The position numbers and the translations under genes are program-made. From Sphingomonas sp. Ag1 (GTDB taxonomy: Bacteria; Pseudomonadota; Alphaproteobacteria; Sphingomonadales; Sphingomonadaceae), in the NCBI RefSeq assembly GCF_000980895.1, contig NZ_LAZX01000091.1, positions 124,001-188,000 of the forward strand: a DNA stretch of 64,000 bases. Direction: 5' to 3'. Positions within the stretch are counted from its first letter, which is position 1. Every line of letters starts with the position of its first letter. This document shows, piece by piece, positions 43,579 through 53,638 of the stretch. The notes beneath the pieces are model-generated. The model was not told the DNA's origin, did not search any database, and worked only from the letters and a program-made list of their open reading frames with translations.

Positions 43579-44427
43579 ATGACCACCGCCCCGCTCTGGC
43601 AAACCCGCGTCGGCGACGTCTGGGCTGCGGAATGGCAGCGCACCGACCGCAGCTTCGCCGATCTGGCGCGCGCGCTCGACGCGGCGATCCTCGCGCTCGC
43701 GCCTGAACAGGGGAAGGCGGCCGATCTCGGCTGCGGCGCCGGCGCCACCAGCCTCGCGCTCGCCGCCGCCCGCCCGTCGCTCTCGATCCTCGGCGTCGAC
43801 CTGTCCGCGCCGCTCGTCGCTGTCGCGCAGGATCGCGCCGCCGGCGCCGCCGCTGCCAACACCCGCTTCGTCTGCGGCGCCGTCCCCGATGCGCTGGCCG
43901 GGGAGGGGCCATTCGACCTCGCTGTCTCGCGCCATGGCGTCATGTTCTTCGATGATCCCGCCGTCGCCTTCCGCGGCATCGCCGCCGCGCTGCGCCCCGG
44001 CGCGCCCTTGGTCTTCTCCTGCTTCCGCGCTGCCGCCGAAAACCCCTGGGCCAGCGAGACGATCGCCCAGATGGGCGGCCACCTCGACCCGCCCGGCGCC
44101 TATGCCCCCGGTCCCTTCGCCTTCGCCGATCCCGCGCGAGTCACCGCGCTGCTCGACGGCGCCGGCTTCGTCGATGTCGCGCTCCAGCCGGTCGACTATC
44201 GCTACCACGCCGGGGCAGGGGACGACCCCGCCAGTGACGCCGCCGACTTCTTCACCCGCATCGGTCCCGTAGCCCGCGTGATCGCCGAGTCGGCGGAGAC
44301 GGATCGACCCGCGCTCCTCGCACGTTTGCGGTCGATCCTGGCCACGCGGGTCACCGGCACCACGCTGGATTTCCCCGCCGCCGCCTGGATCGTGACCGCG
44401 CGCGCTCAGGGGAAGACCGCTTCATGA
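43579..44427 (+). CDS. Class I SAM-dependent methyltransferase
   Basis: A 282-residue cytoplasmic methyltransferase. Motif I is AADLGCGAGATSLALAAARP, motif II follows as SILGVDLSAPLV, and the post-I region DLAVSRHGVMFFDDPAVAFR is typical of UbiE/Methyltransf_25-like proteins. The C-terminal part (FADPARVTALLDGAGFVDVA) is a common closing block. The substrate is unknown. It is translationally coupled to the GST gene (ATGA). Confidence 0.83.
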   Translation: MTTAPLWQTRVGDVWAAEWQRTDRSFADLARALDAAILALAPEQGKAADLGCGAGATSLALAAARPSLSILGVDLSAPLVAVAQDRAAGAAAANTRFVCGAVPDALAGEGPFDLAVSRHGVMFFDDPAVAFRGIAAALRPGAPLVFSCFRAAAENPWASETIAQMGGHLDPPGAYAPGPFAFADPARVTALLDGAGFVDVALQPVDYRYHAGAGDDPASDAADFFTRIGPVARVIAESAETDRPALLARLRSILATRVTGTTLDFPAAAWIVTARAQGKTAS

Positions 44428-45056
44428 TCATCGTCCACCACCTCGAAAACTCCCGCTCGCAGCGCGTGCTGTGGATGCTCGAGGAACTCGGCCTGCCCTA
44501 TGAGATCCAGCGCTATGAGCGCGATCGCAAGACGATGCTCGCCCCACCTGAGCTCAAGCGGGTCCACCCGCTCGGCAAGTCGCCGGTGATCGTCGATACC
44601 CGCGACGATCATCGCGTGATCGCGGAAACGGGCGCGATCGTCGAATATCTCGTCGACAAGGCCGATGGCCGCCTCGGCGCGCCCGCCACCCGCGGCGGCG
44701 CGCTCGATTACCGCTTCTGGCTCCATTATGCCGAAGGCTCGCTGATGCCGCCGCTGCTGGTGAAGCTGGTGCTGACGCGCGTGCCCCTGTTCGGCAAGGT
44801 GGCGCAGAAGCGGACCCAGCCGATGATCGACACCCATCTCGATCATGTCGAGGCGCACCTCGCCAGCCGGCCGTGGTTCGCCGGCGACACGATGACCGCC
44901 GCCGACATCATGATGAGCTTCCCGCTGGAGGCGGCGCGCAGCCGCGGCGGCCTCGACCAGAGCCGTCCGGCGACGATCGCCTGGCTCGACAAGGTCCACG
45001 CCCGCCCCGCCTACCAGACCGCGCTCGCCAAGGGCGGCCCCTATGCCTACGCCTGA
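44424..45056 (+). CDS. Glutathione S-transferase
   Basis: A 210-residue soluble GST. The N-terminal thioredoxin-fold domain starts MIIVHHLENSRSQRVLWMLE, has LGKSPVIVD (glutathione-binding loop with cis-Pro) and ETGAIVEYLV. The C-terminal helical domain includes RPWFAGDTMTAADIMMSFPL, the conserved N-capping box. The active residue is a Ser or a Cys-less type near NSRSQ. Substrate unknown. It is encoded directly after the methyltransferase and before an exported protein. Confidence 0.9.
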   Translation: MIIVHHLENSRSQRVLWMLEELGLPYEIQRYERDRKTMLAPPELKRVHPLGKSPVIVDTRDDHRVIAETGAIVEYLVDKADGRLGAPATRGGALDYRFWLHYAEGSLMPPLLVKLVLTRVPLFGKVAQKRTQPMIDTHLDHVEAHLASRPWFAGDTMTAADIMMSFPLEAARSRGGLDQSRPATIAWLDKVHARPAYQTALAKGGPYAYA

Positions 45057-45062
45057 CCGCGC

Positions 45063-45737
45063 GTGATCGGGCGCTTTCCCGCCGCGCTGCTGCTCGCCGC
45101 CTCCGCGCCGGTCGCCGCGCCCGCGGGGCAGGCGATGCCAACGTCCGCGGCCGCTCGCGCCGCCGCGCTCGCCGGTGACTATACCGCCGCGCAGATGGAG
45201 CTGGTCGCCGCGCTCCGCCTCAGCCCCGACGGCACCTTCCGCTACGCGCTGACCGTCGGCGCGCTCGATGAGACCGCGCAGGGCAAATGGCGCCTCGCCG
45301 GCGACGTGATCGAACTGACCAGTGATCCGCGCCCGCGCCCGCCGGCGATCGAGCCGGCGCCGCCGCAATCCACCCCCGGCGCCCCCTTCGGCCTGCGCGT
45401 CCTTGCCCCCAATGGCGCCGACGTGCCCGCGGTGGACTTCGTGATCGAATTCGACTCCGGCCCGCCGCTCACTGCCTATACGCCGGGTGACCGCTGGATC
45501 CTGCCCGCGACGGAGCGTCGCACGCCTCGCTTCGTCACTTTCTCCGCGCCACGGTACCGCCTGCCATCGACGCGCCTGCCGCTCGACCCGCAGGCCGGCC
45601 GCACCGCGATCTTCCAGCTGGTGCCCAATGATGTCGGCGTCGCCGACCTCACTGGCGCGCATCTCACCGTCGAGGGCGACACGCTGACGCTCCACCGCGA
45701 AGACGGCACGCTCCGGTTCCAGCGAGCCAGCCGCTAG
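45063..45737 (+). CDS. Exported hypothetical protein
   Basis: A 224-residue protein with a signal-like N-terminus (MIGRFPAALLLAASAPVAAP) and a mainly beta mature part, including LVAALRLSPDGTFRYALTVG and ETAQGKWRLAGDVIELTSD, which resembles a small lipocalin-like or copper-resistance NlpE-like barrel opening. Proline-rich linker residues 95-115 separate it from a second beta region. I do not recognise a family with confidence. The GTG at 45063 follows the GST stop by 6 bases, so it is probably cotranscribed. Confidence 0.65.
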   Translation: MIGRFPAALLLAASAPVAAPAGQAMPTSAAARAAALAGDYTAAQMELVAALRLSPDGTFRYALTVGALDETAQGKWRLAGDVIELTSDPRPRPPAIEPAPPQSTPGAPFGLRVLAPNGADVPAVDFVIEFDSGPPLTAYTPGDRWILPATERRTPRFVTFSAPRYRLPSTRLPLDPQAGRTAIFQLVPNDVGVADLTGAHLTVEGDTLTLHREDGTLRFQRASR

Positions 45738-45745
45738 GCGCCCCA

Positions 45746-45780
45746 CAAAAAAAAAAAGGGCGCCGCACCCGCGACGCCCT
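45746..45780 (-). terminator. Terminator of the dicarboxylate symporter gene
   Basis: Read on the minus strand, a GGGCGTCGCGGG...GGCGCCC stem is followed by a run of 11 T residues (the A tract 45747-45757). It lies 25 bases past the symporter stop. Confidence 0.85.
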
Positions 45781-45804
45781 TCCCATATTTCCCGGCTTTC
45801 CCGC

Positions 45805-47154
45805 TCAGCCGCGCTTGTCGCTGTCCAGCTTCGGTGTCTCGGCAAAGCTCTGCGTCGGATAGGCCGGCCCGCCCCCGGCCGGCGCGTGCGGATCGGGGAT
45901 CACGTCCGGCTCCAGCGGGTCGAGCTCGCCCTCCCACTTGGCGATGACCGTGGCCGCCACCGCGTTGCCGACGACGTTGGTGGCGCTTCGGCCCATGTCG
46001 AGGAAATGGTCGATGCCGATGATCAGCAGCAGGCCCGCTTCGGGAATGTCGAAGAACCCCAGCGTCGCCGCGATCACCACCAGGCTCGCGCGCGGCACGC
46101 CGGCGATCCCCTTGCTGGTGATCATCAGCACCAGCAGCATGGTGATTTCCTGCCACAGCGTCAGGTCGATGCCATAGGCCTGCGCGATGAAGATCGTCGC
46201 GAAGGTCATGTAGATCATCGAGCCGTCGAGGTTGAAGCTATACCCCAGCGGCAGGACGAAGCTGGCGATGCGCGGCGGCACGCCGAACTTGTCGAGCGCC
46301 TCCAGCGTGCGGGGGTAGGCGGCCTCCGACGATGCGGTGGAGAAGGCGAGCAGCAACGGCTCGCGGATATAACGCACCAGCAACGTCGTGCGGCGTCCGA
46401 CGATGGCGTAGCAGACGCCGATCAGCAGCAGCCACAGCACGATGATGCCGAGGTAGAAGGTGCCCATGAAATAGGCGAGGTTGCCGATGATCGACGGCCC
46501 CCGCTCGGCCAGCGTCCCGGTCACCGCGGCGAACACCGCGAGCGGCGCGAAACGCATGACGTAATTGGTGACGGTCAGCATCACCTGCACCAGCGCCTCG
46601 ATCCCGCGGACCAGCGGCGCGGCCTTCTCGCCGACCGCAGTGATCGCGACGCCGATGAAGATCGAGAAGACGACGATCTGCAGGATCTCGTTCTTCGCCA
46701 TCGCCTCGATGCCGGAGGCGGGGAAGATGTGGGTGAAGAAATTGGTGAGGTTGAACGCGGCCTGTTCGACGCCGCTCGATTCGTTCGTCGCCGGCAACGG
46801 GAAATTCAGCCCCACGCCCGGCTGGAACAGGTTCACCAGGATCAGGCCCAGCGTCAGGCTGACGAGGCTGGCGACGATGAACCACGCCACCGCGCGGCCG
46901 CCGATCCGGCCCAGCGCGGCGGTATCGCCCATGTGCGCGATGCCCGCGACCAGCGTGGCGAAGACCAGCGGCGCGATGATCATCTTGATCAACCGCAGGA
47001 AGATGGTCGTGACGATGGAGAAATAGCCGGCAATTTCCGACAATTTGGCCGCCGAAGCTGGCGTGCCGTCGTCGAAATACGCGTTGAGCGACAGGCCCAG
47101 CACGATACCGGCCGCCAGGCCGATCATGATATATAACGTCAGGCGCTTGGCCAT
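45805..47154 (-). CDS. Dicarboxylate/amino acid:cation symporter
   Basis: A 449-residue inner-membrane carrier of the DAACS family (GltP/DctA). It has eight helices and two re-entrant loops. Signatures are AFSTASSEAAYPRTLEALDK (HP1 Ser-rich motif), GYSFNLDGSMIYMTFATIFI (TM7, NMDGT-like), and the HP2 block TSKGIAGVPRASLVVIAATL, followed by IIGIDHFLDMGRSATNVVGN (TM8 Asp/Arg site). The carrier takes up dicarboxylates or acidic amino acids with H+ or Na+. It ends with a proline-rich acidic tail. A terminator follows. Confidence 0.93.
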   Translation of the reverse strand: MAKRLTLYIMIGLAAGIVLGLSLNAYFDDGTPASAAKLSEIAGYFSIVTTIFLRLIKMIIAPLVFATLVAGIAHMGDTAALGRIGGRAVAWFIVASLVSLTLGLILVNLFQPGVGLNFPLPATNESSGVEQAAFNLTNFFTHIFPASGIEAMAKNEILQIVVFSIFIGVAITAVGEKAAPLVRGIEALVQVMLTVTNYVMRFAPLAVFAAVTGTLAERGPSIIGNLAYFMGTFYLGIIVLWLLLIGVCYAIVGRRTTLLVRYIREPLLLAFSTASSEAAYPRTLEALDKFGVPPRIASFVLPLGYSFNLDGSMIYMTFATIFIAQAYGIDLTLWQEITMLLVLMITSKGIAGVPRASLVVIAATLGFFDIPEAGLLLIIGIDHFLDMGRSATNVVGNAVAATVIAKWEGELDPLEPDVIPDPHAPAGGGPAYPTQSFAETPKLDSDKRG

Positions 47155-47367
47155 GGATGCTCCCGGAATGTGCCTCCGCCATCCGGTTCAAGCGCAGAGC
47201 GAACGGAGGAAAATGTCGATCCGGCGTGATGAAGGGGATTGCCGTCGCAACGTCAAGCCTCTGTGCGGGTGCGAACAAGGCAGTTTCCTGCAGCAGTGAT
47301 GCACAAATGCTATGGCTGGCGCTTCATCTGTTTATGCGGCGGGACGCGGAAACGATCGCTTGCGCCG

Positions 47368-47691
47368 TCACCCGCCCCGCGGCCCCCACAGGATGATCGC
47401 CGCGCCGATCAGGCAGACGGCAGCGCCCGTCAGGTCCCAGCGGTCGGGCCGCACGCCCTCCATCGCCCACAGCCACAGCAGCGCGGCGGCAATGTATACC
47501 CCGCCATAAGCGGCATAGGCGCGCCCCGCCTGGTCGCTGTCGACCAGCGTCAGCAGATAGGCGAACAGGCACAGCGAACCGATCCCGGGCGCCAGCCACC
47601 AGGCCGATCGGTCCAGCCGCAGCCAGGCCCAGAAGGCAAAGCAGCCGGCGATTTCGGCCAGCGCCGCGGCCAGATAGACGATCCCGCTCAC
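47368..47691 (-). CDS. ynfA: YnfA family membrane protein (UPF0060)
   Basis: A 107-residue protein with four hydrophobic helices. Family landmarks are [20 protein letters not shown] near the start, [20 protein letters not shown] and the closing [20 protein letters not shown]. It is a small multidrug-resistance-like protein of the drug/metabolite transporter superfamily with no settled function. The start at 47691 is a good ATG; the gene is divergent from alaS. Confidence 0.92.
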   Translation of the reverse strand: MSGIVYLAAALAEIAGCFAFWAWLRLDRSAWWLAPGIGSLCLFAYLLTLVDSDQAGRAYAAYGGVYIAAALLWLWAMEGVRPDRWDLTGAAVCLIGAAIILWGPRGG

Positions 47692-47796
47692 CCGGCCCCT
47701 CTCGCATGAAGCGGGCGCGTCCCGCCAGCCCGCCTGCTGAGACTTGTGGAATAGAGATACTGGTCAGCGCGCCCGCCGCCGATTAAGTCGCACGCC

Positions 47797-50460
47797 ATGA
47801 CCTCGACGAACGACATCCGCCGCAGCTTCCTCGATTACTTCGGCTCGGCCGGGCACAGCATCGTGCCCTCGGCGCCTTTGGTGCCGCAGAACGATCCGAC
47901 GCTGATGTTCGTCAATGCGGGGATGGTGCCGTTCAAGAACGTGTTCACCGGGCTGGAGACTCGGCCCTATTCCACCGCGGTCAGCGCGCAGAAGTGCGTT
48001 CGCGCCGGCGGCAAGCACAATGATCTCGACAATGTCGGCTATACCGCCCGGCACCATACCTTCTTCGAGATGCTCGGCAATTTCTCGTTCGGCGATTATT
48101 TCAAGGAACAGGCGATCACCCACGCCTGGGCCTTGCTGACCAAGGAATGGGGCCTCTCGCCCGACAAGCTGACCGCGACCGTCTATCACACCGACGATCA
48201 GGCGTTCGATCTGTGGAAGAAGATCGCCGGCCTGCCCGATCACCGCATCATCCGCATCCCGACCAAGGACAATTTCTGGGCGATGGGCTCGGATGGTCCG
48301 TGTGGGCCGTGCAGCGAGATCTTCTACGATCATGGCGATCATATCCCCGGTGGCCCTCCCGGCTCACCGGACGAGGATGGCGACCGCTTTGTCGAGGTGT
48401 GGAACCTCGTCTTCATGCAGTTCCTGCAGGAAGCGGACACGATCATCGGCGATCTGCCGCGACCGTCGATCGACACCGGCATGGGGCTGGAACGGATCGC
48501 GGCCGTCATGCAGGGCGTGCACGACAATTATGATACCGACACGTTCAAGGCGCTGATCGCCGCCTCGGGTGCGCTGACCCACACCGCGACGACCGGCGCC
48601 AATCAGGCCAGCCACCGCGTCATCGCCGATCACCTGCGCTGCGCCGGCTTCCTCGTCGCCGACGGCGTGCTGCCGGCCAACGAAGGCCGCGGCTATGTCC
48701 TTCGCCGCATCATGCGCCGCGCCATGCGCCATGCGCACCTGCTCGGCGCGAAGGAGCCGTTGATGCACCGACTGGTGCCGGCGCTGGTCGCCGAAATGGG
48801 CGCGGCTTACCCCGAACTCGTCCGCGCGCAGCCGCTGATCGAGGCGACGCTCTCGCAGGAGGAAACCCGTTTCCGCCAGACGCTCGACAAGGGGCTGAAG
48901 CTGCTCGACGAGGCGACGGCGGGGATGAAGCCGGGCGACGTGCTGCCGGGCGAAACCGCGTTCAAGCTCTACGACACGTTCGGCTTCCCCTACGATCTGA
49001 CCGAGGACGCGCTGCGCGCCCAGTCGTTCGGGGTCGACCGCGCCGGCTTCGACGCCGCGATGGCCGAGCAGAAGCGTGCGGCGCGCGCCGCTTGGAGGGG
49101 CTCTGGCGCCAAGGCATCGGACGAATTGTGGTTCGACCTCGCCGAGGAAGTCGGCGCGACCGAATTCACCGGCTATTCCAGCGATGTCGGCGAGGGCGTC
49201 GTGCTCGCGCTGGTCAAGGATGGCGCGCGGGTCGAGAAGGCCGCAGCCGGCGACCAGGTCGATGTGATCGTCAACCAGACGCCTTTCTATGCCGAGAGCG
49301 GCGGTCAGGTCGGCGATGCCGGCACGATCAGCAGCGAAGCCGGCCTTGCTGCCGAGGTGACCGATACCTCGAAGCAGCTCGGGAAATTGTGGGTCCATCA
49401 CGCGACGCTCAGCGCGGGCGAGATCAAGGTCGGCGACACGGTGAAGCTCGCGATCGACGTCGCGCGCCGCGCCGCGATCCGCGCCAACCACTCCGCCACG
49501 CACTTGCTGCACGAGGCGCTGCGCCAGCGGCTCGGCACGCACGTCGCGCAGAAGGGGTCGCTCGTCGCACCCGATCGCCTGCGCTTCGACGTCAGCCATT
49601 CCAGCGCGATGAGCGCGGAGGAACTGGCCGATGCGGAGGCAGCGGTGAACGCCAAGATCCGCCAGAACACCCCCGTCACCACCCGGCTGATGACGCCCGA
49701 CGATGCGATCGCGATGGGCGCGATGGCGCTGTTCGGCGAAAAGTACGGCGACGAGGTCCGCGTCGTCTCGATGGGCAGCGATGACGGCGGCAAGACCTAT
49801 TCGGTCGAGCTGTGCGGCGGCACCCATGTCAGCGCGCTGGGCGACATCGGCCTGTTCAAGGTGATCGGCGAGGGCGCCGTCTCCTCGGGCGTCCGCCGCG
49901 TCGAGGCACTGACCGGCGAAGCCGCGCGCGCTTACCTCTCCTCGCGCGACGAGAAGCTGCGCGAGGCAGCCTCCGCGCTGCGCACCACGCCAGACGAAGT
50001 CCCCGGCCGCGTCGCCTCGCTGCTCGAGGAAAAGCGCCGGCTGGAGCGTGAACTGGCCGAGGCGAAGAAGGCGCTGGCGATGGGCGGCGGCAGCGGCGCT
50101 GCGCCGGCCGGTCCCGAAACCGTCGGCGGCGTCGCCTTCGTCGGTCAGGTGCTGAACGGCTTCGAGGCCAAGGGCCTGCGCGGCGCGGTGGACGATGCCA
50201 AGAAGCGCATCGAGTCGGGCGTCGCCGCATTGGTCGCGGTCAACGACGGCCGCGCCACGGTCGCGGTCGGCGTCACCGACGATCTCGTCGCGACGTACAA
50301 TGCGGTCGATCTGGTGAAGCGCGCGGTCGCCGCGGTGGGCGGGCAGGGCGGCGGTGGCCGGCCCGACATGGCGCAGGGCGGCGGGCCAGACGGCGACAAG
50401 GCCGATGAGGCGCTCGCCGCGGTGCGCAATGCGCTGGAAGAGGCAAAAGCGGCTGCCTGA
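47797..50460 (+). CDS. alaS: Alanyl-tRNA synthetase
   Basis: An 887-residue class II aminoacyl-tRNA synthetase. Catalytic motifs are [20 protein letters not shown] and [11 protein letters not shown], the tRNA-recognition part follows, and the editing domain carries [12 protein letters not shown] and CGGTH (zinc ligands). The C-Ala domain ends with a Gly-rich stretch ([20 protein letters not shown]) that binds the tRNA elbow. Length is normal. The start at 47797 gives [20 protein letters not shown]. Confidence 0.97.
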   Translation: MTSTNDIRRSFLDYFGSAGHSIVPSAPLVPQNDPTLMFVNAGMVPFKNVFTGLETRPYSTAVSAQKCVRAGGKHNDLDNVGYTARHHTFFEMLGNFSFGDYFKEQAITHAWALLTKEWGLSPDKLTATVYHTDDQAFDLWKKIAGLPDHRIIRIPTKDNFWAMGSDGPCGPCSEIFYDHGDHIPGGPPGSPDEDGDRFVEVWNLVFMQFLQEADTIIGDLPRPSIDTGMGLERIAAVMQGVHDNYDTDTFKALIAASGALTHTATTGANQASHRVIADHLRCAGFLVADGVLPANEGRGYVLRRIMRRAMRHAHLLGAKEPLMHRLVPALVAEMGAAYPELVRAQPLIEATLSQEETRFRQTLDKGLKLLDEATAGMKPGDVLPGETAFKLYDTFGFPYDLTEDALRAQSFGVDRAGFDAAMAEQKRAARAAWRGSGAKASDELWFDLAEEVGATEFTGYSSDVGEGVVLALVKDGARVEKAAAGDQVDVIVNQTPFYAESGGQVGDAGTISSEAGLAAEVTDTSKQLGKLWVHHATLSAGEIKVGDTVKLAIDVARRAAIRANHSATHLLHEALRQRLGTHVAQKGSLVAPDRLRFDVSHSSAMSAEELADAEAAVNAKIRQNTPVTTRLMTPDDAIAMGAMALFGEKYGDEVRVVSMGSDDGGKTYSVELCGGTHVSALGDIGLFKVIGEGAVSSGVRRVEALTGEAARAYLSSRDEKLREAASALRTTPDEVPGRVASLLEEKRRLERELAEAKKALAMGGGSGAAPAGPETVGGVAFVGQVLNGFEAKGLRGAVDDAKKRIESGVAALVAVNDGRATVAVGVTDDLVATYNAVDLVKRAVAAVGGQGGGGRPDMAQGGGPDGDKADEALAAVRNALEEAKAAA

Positions 50461-50524
50461 ATCGGTGCTGGCCGCGCTGCGGCCGAATGCGGCCGATCTT
50501 CTCCGGCAACAGGCCGGATAACAT

Positions 50525-50553
50525 GACCGCGGGGCCGAAACGACCCCGCGGTC
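50525..50553. terminator. Stem-loop between alaS and the duplicated-domain gene
   Basis: A perfect 10-bp stem (GACCGCGGGG / CCCCGCGGTC) with a 9-base loop lies between convergent genes; no T tract follows. Confidence 0.55.
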
Positions 50554-50560
50554 AGGCCGC

Positions 50561-51109
50561 TTACTTGCCGGCCATCGCAGCGTCGAGCTGCGCGGCGGTC
50601 ATGCCGATGGTCACGCCCTGCGGACCCGGGCCGAACGACCCCTTGGGCAGGCGCGCATCGCCCTTCGGCGTGGTCAGCGTCACGAACTCGCCCTCGACAG
50701 CCTTGATCGTCCCGACCGAGGTGCCACCAGCACCATAGACGGTCGCGCCGGTGGTCAGCTGCGACTGGAACTGCGCGGCAGCCTGCGCTGCGCCCTGGCC
50801 CGCGGCCGCCTCAAGCTCCGCCTTGGTCATGGCCAGCGTCGGGCCCTTGGGGCCGGTGCCGAACGACGACAGTGGAACGGCAGCCTTCACGGTGCCGGTG
50901 TCGACCACGGCATTGGTGCCATCGGTCGATGCAATGGTGCCGACAGTGTTGCCCTGCGTGTCGACCACGGTGGCGCCGACCGTCGGCGCGGCGGCCGTCG
51001 CGGCGCCGGCTGCGGGGGCGGCAGCGCCCGCCTGCGGAGCCGGGGCAGTCTGCGCATTGGCGGCCAGCGGCGTTGCGGCTGCGAGCAGCAGGAATGCGGT
51101 ACGGTACAT
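50561..51109 (-). CDS. Exported protein with two repeated beta domains
   Basis: A 182-residue protein with signal peptide MYRTAFLLLAAATPLAANAQ and an Ala-rich linker (22-42). The mature part has two homologous units: about 44-102 (VGATVVDTQGNTVGTI ... FGTGPKGPTLAMTKAELEAA) and about 120-178 (TGATVYGAGGTSVGTI ... FGPGPQGVTIGMTAAQLDAA). Each unit opens with the PRC-barrel-like G-x-x-V-x-D-x-x-G-x-x-V-G-T-I pattern and ends in the same T-x-A-x-L-x-A helix. A strong RBS (AAGGAGG) before ATG supports the start. Function is unknown. It is divergent from a GST pseudogene. Confidence 0.75.
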   Translation of the reverse strand: MYRTAFLLLAAATPLAANAQTAPAPQAGAAAPAAGAATAAAPTVGATVVDTQGNTVGTIASTDGTNAVVDTGTVKAAVPLSSFGTGPKGPTLAMTKAELEAAAGQGAAQAAAQFQSQLTTGATVYGAGGTSVGTIKAVEGEFVTLTTPKGDARLPKGSFGPGPQGVTIGMTAAQLDAAMAGK

Positions 51110-51264
51110 GGTCCCTCCTTGTGAATGGATCGGTGATGCAACGACGTCGCACCGGGCAGGTTCCGTGCAAGCACCTGTCGGCAGGCTGATCGATGAAGGG
51201 GATGAACGGAGCCCTTGGCGTTGATCCTGGGCCCACTTACCTGCGTTGATCACGCGCAGGAGCA

Positions 51265-51981
51265 ATGCCGATGACTGATCTGTCCGCCTTCCCGATCACA
51301 CGGCGCTGGCCGGCATCTCACCCCGATCGGCTGCAATATTATGGCCTGCCGACGCCCAATGGCGTGAAGGTGTCGATCATGCTCGAGGAAACCGGGCTAC
51401 CTTATGAGGCGCACCTCGTCGACTTCGCCCGGAATGATCAGAAGACGCCTGAATTCCTGTCGCTGAACCCCAATGGGAAGATCCCTGCGATCCTCGATCC
51501 CACTGGCCCCGCCGGCACACCGCTGGCGCTGTTCGAAAGCGGCGCGATCCTTCTCTATCTCGCGGAAAAGAATGGAAAGTTCCTGCCTGCCGATCCGGCG
51601 GGCCGCTGGCATGCGGTGTAATGGCTGATGTTCCAGATGGGCGGCGTCGGGCCGATGTTCGGGCAATTGGGCTTCTTCAAGAAATTCGCCGGCAAGGACT
51701 GGGAGGACAAGCGCCCGCTCCAGCGCTACGTCGACGAGACGCGGCGGCTGCTCGGCGTGATGGATGCCGCGCTGGACGGCCGGCAATGGTTCCTTGGCGA
51801 TGACTATAGTGTCGCCGACATCGCCATGATCGGCTGGGTCCGCGCACTCGTGACCTTCTACGACGCGCAGGAAATCACCGGCTTCGACAGCTTCCGCAAC
51901 GTGTTCGGCTGGCTGGAACGAGCGCTGGCACGTCCGGCTGTGCAGCGTGGCCTCACGATCCCGGCGACCCCCTCGACTTAG
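51265..51981 (+). pseudogene. Glutathione S-transferase broken by one in-frame stop
   Basis: The frame reads as one 238-codon GST of the YghU/YfcG type: N-terminal thioredoxin fold (LQYYGLPTPNGVKVSIMLEE; NPNGKIPAILDP; FESGAILLYLAEK) and C-terminal helical domain (WFLGDDYSVADIAMIGWVRA). At 51619-51621 the codon TAA interrupts GRWHAV-*-WLMFQMGG. Family members have Gln here (CAA or CAG), so one C-to-T change explains it. Both sides remain in the same frame with no other damage. The second half also begins with an internal ATG at 51628. It may be a recent pseudogene or a sequence error. Confidence 0.8.
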
Positions 51982-52505
51982 TCGAGATACGCCGCTAGCC
52001 CCGACCAGGCGGGCTGCTTTGCCGCCAGCCCTATGGTGTGCAGCGGGCTGGAGGAGGGTAGCGCCACGATGGCGACCTCGTGCGCTGCCAGCAACGGTCG
52101 GCCCAGCTTCAGCGCGGTACCACCGTTGAAGCCCACGGCACGCAGGTCGGGAAGCCGGGACACCAGCGCCGACAGGTCGTTCGCCGCTGCGTCGCGGATC
52201 GCGGCGTCGGTACTGCCCGGCCGCCGTGCACTCGCCACCACGTCCCACAACGCAACCCGCGCCGCGCGCAGCGCCGCCAGCCGCGCCTCGTAGGGCAGCG
52301 CGGCGAGATCCCGGCCGATCACCGGGCTCATCAGCCGCCAGAACTGATTCTGCGGATGGGCATAATAACGCTGCTCGGCAAGGCTGCGCTCCCCCGGCAA
52401 GCTGCCCAGGATCAGCAGCCGTGCATCTGGCCGCACCACCGCGGGAAAGGACGCCTTGCGCGCGGCGATCATGGCCTGTTCGGGGGAGGACGGGGCGTTG
52501 CTCAT
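51978..52505 (-). CDS. DNA-deoxyinosine glycosylase (UDG superfamily)
   Basis: A 175-residue base-excision enzyme that removes hypoxanthine from DNA. The N-terminal block is RLLILGSLPGERSLAEQRYY then AHPQNQFWRLM, the second motif ALWDVVASARRPGSTDAAIR, and the C-terminal motif ALPSSSPLHTIGLAAKQPAW. This matches the HDG family (TIGR04274 type). The start at 52505 is preferred; a GTG at 52508 adds one residue. It overlaps the GST pseudogene by 4 bases at its 3' end and is divergent from the cysteine synthase gene. Confidence 0.87.
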   Translation of the reverse strand: MSNAPSSPEQAMIAARKASFPAVVRPDARLLILGSLPGERSLAEQRYYAHPQNQFWRLMSPVIGRDLAALPYEARLAALRAARVALWDVVASARRPGSTDAAIRDAAANDLSALVSRLPDLRAVGFNGGTALKLGRPLLAAHEVAIVALPSSSPLHTIGLAAKQPAWSGLAAYLD

Positions 52506-52607
52506 CACTGCCTCATGGTGGTGCGGTGCGCGTCAGTAGTAGCGCTTCGCCGTGACAAAGCACGACCAGCGGTTGCCGCTGCTGCGGCGTCGCGCCATCT
52601 AGGTGCC

Positions 52608-53588
52608 ATGCAAACCGCTTCGGACACGCTTTCACTCATCGGCCATACGCCTCTCGTTCGCCTCAAGGGCCCCAGCGAGGCAACCGGCTGCGACATCTTC
52701 GGCAAATGCGAATTCGCCAACCCCGGCGCCAGCGTGAAGGATCGCGCGGCGCTGTTCATCGTCGAGGATGCGGAGGCGCGCGGCGCGCTGAAGCCCGGCG
52801 GGACGATTGTCGAGGGGACGGCGGGGAACACCGGCATCGGCCTCGCGCTGGTCGCCAACGCCAAGGGCTATCGCACCATCATCGTCATGCCGGATACCCA
52901 GTCCAAGGAGAAAATGGACACGCTGCGGGCGCTGGGGGCGGAGCTGGTGACGGTCCCGGCCGCACCTTATTCCAACCCCTGCCACTTCGTGCACACCTCG
53001 CGGCGCATCGCGGAGGAAACGCCCGGCGCGATCTGGGCCAATCAGTTCGACAATATCGCCAATCGTCGCGCGCATATCGTTGGCACCGCCGAAGAAATCT
53101 GGGCGCAGATGGATGGCAACATCCAGGGCTTCACCTGCGCCGCGGGGACTGGCGGCACGATCGCTGGCGTTGGCCTTGGCCTCAAGGAAAAGGATGAGCG
53201 CATCACCATCGCGCTCAGCGATCCGCACGGCGCGGCGCTCTACGAATATTATGCCCATGGCGAGCTGAAGAGCGAGGGTTCTTCGGTTGCCGAGGGTATC
53301 GGGCAGGGGCGCATCACCGGCAATCTCGAAGGCGCGCCGATCGACACGCAATTCCGCATCTCGGACGCCGAGGGGCTCGAGTGGGTCGATCGTCTGCTGA
53401 AGGAGGAGGGCCTGTGTCTTGGCCTGTCGTCGGGCATCAACGTCGCCGGCGCGGTGCGCCTCGCGCGGGAGCTTGGGCCCGGCAATCGCGTGGCGACGAT
53501 CCTGTGCGATACCGGCTTCCGCTACCTCTCGACGCTCTACGATCCGGCCTGGCGTGAGGCCAAGGGACTGGCGGTGTCGCGCTCTTGA
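52608..53588 (+). CDS. cysK: Cysteine synthase A
   Basis: A 326-residue PLP enzyme of the O-acetylserine sulfhydrylase family. The PLP Lys is K44 in NPGASVKDRAA, the substrate loop is GTAGNTGIGLAL (a T-A-G-N variant of the usual TSGNTG loop), and the phosphate-binding loop is GTGGTIAGVGLGL. The C-terminal part has LGLSSGINVAGAVRLARELG. The residues TAGNTG and YSNPCHFVH suggest a cysteine synthase subfamily that also occurs in Rhizobiales. The start at 52608 begins MQTASDTLSLIGHTPLVRL, as usual. Confidence 0.88.
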   Translation: MQTASDTLSLIGHTPLVRLKGPSEATGCDIFGKCEFANPGASVKDRAALFIVEDAEARGALKPGGTIVEGTAGNTGIGLALVANAKGYRTIIVMPDTQSKEKMDTLRALGAELVTVPAAPYSNPCHFVHTSRRIAEETPGAIWANQFDNIANRRAHIVGTAEEIWAQMDGNIQGFTCAAGTGGTIAGVGLGLKEKDERITIALSDPHGAALYEYYAHGELKSEGSSVAEGIGQGRITGNLEGAPIDTQFRISDAEGLEWVDRLLKEEGLCLGLSSGINVAGAVRLARELGPGNRVATILCDTGFRYLSTLYDPAWREAKGLAVSRS

Positions 53589-53638
53589 CGTCCCCAATTC
53601 GACAAGCGCGCGACACGTCGTTAGAGTCGCGCGGTGAA

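Noticed and set aside
52080..52607. A 176-residue N-terminal extension of cysteine synthase
   Set aside because: It is antisense to the deoxyinosine glycosylase gene and rich in Arg and Gln; the normal enzyme start is at 52608.
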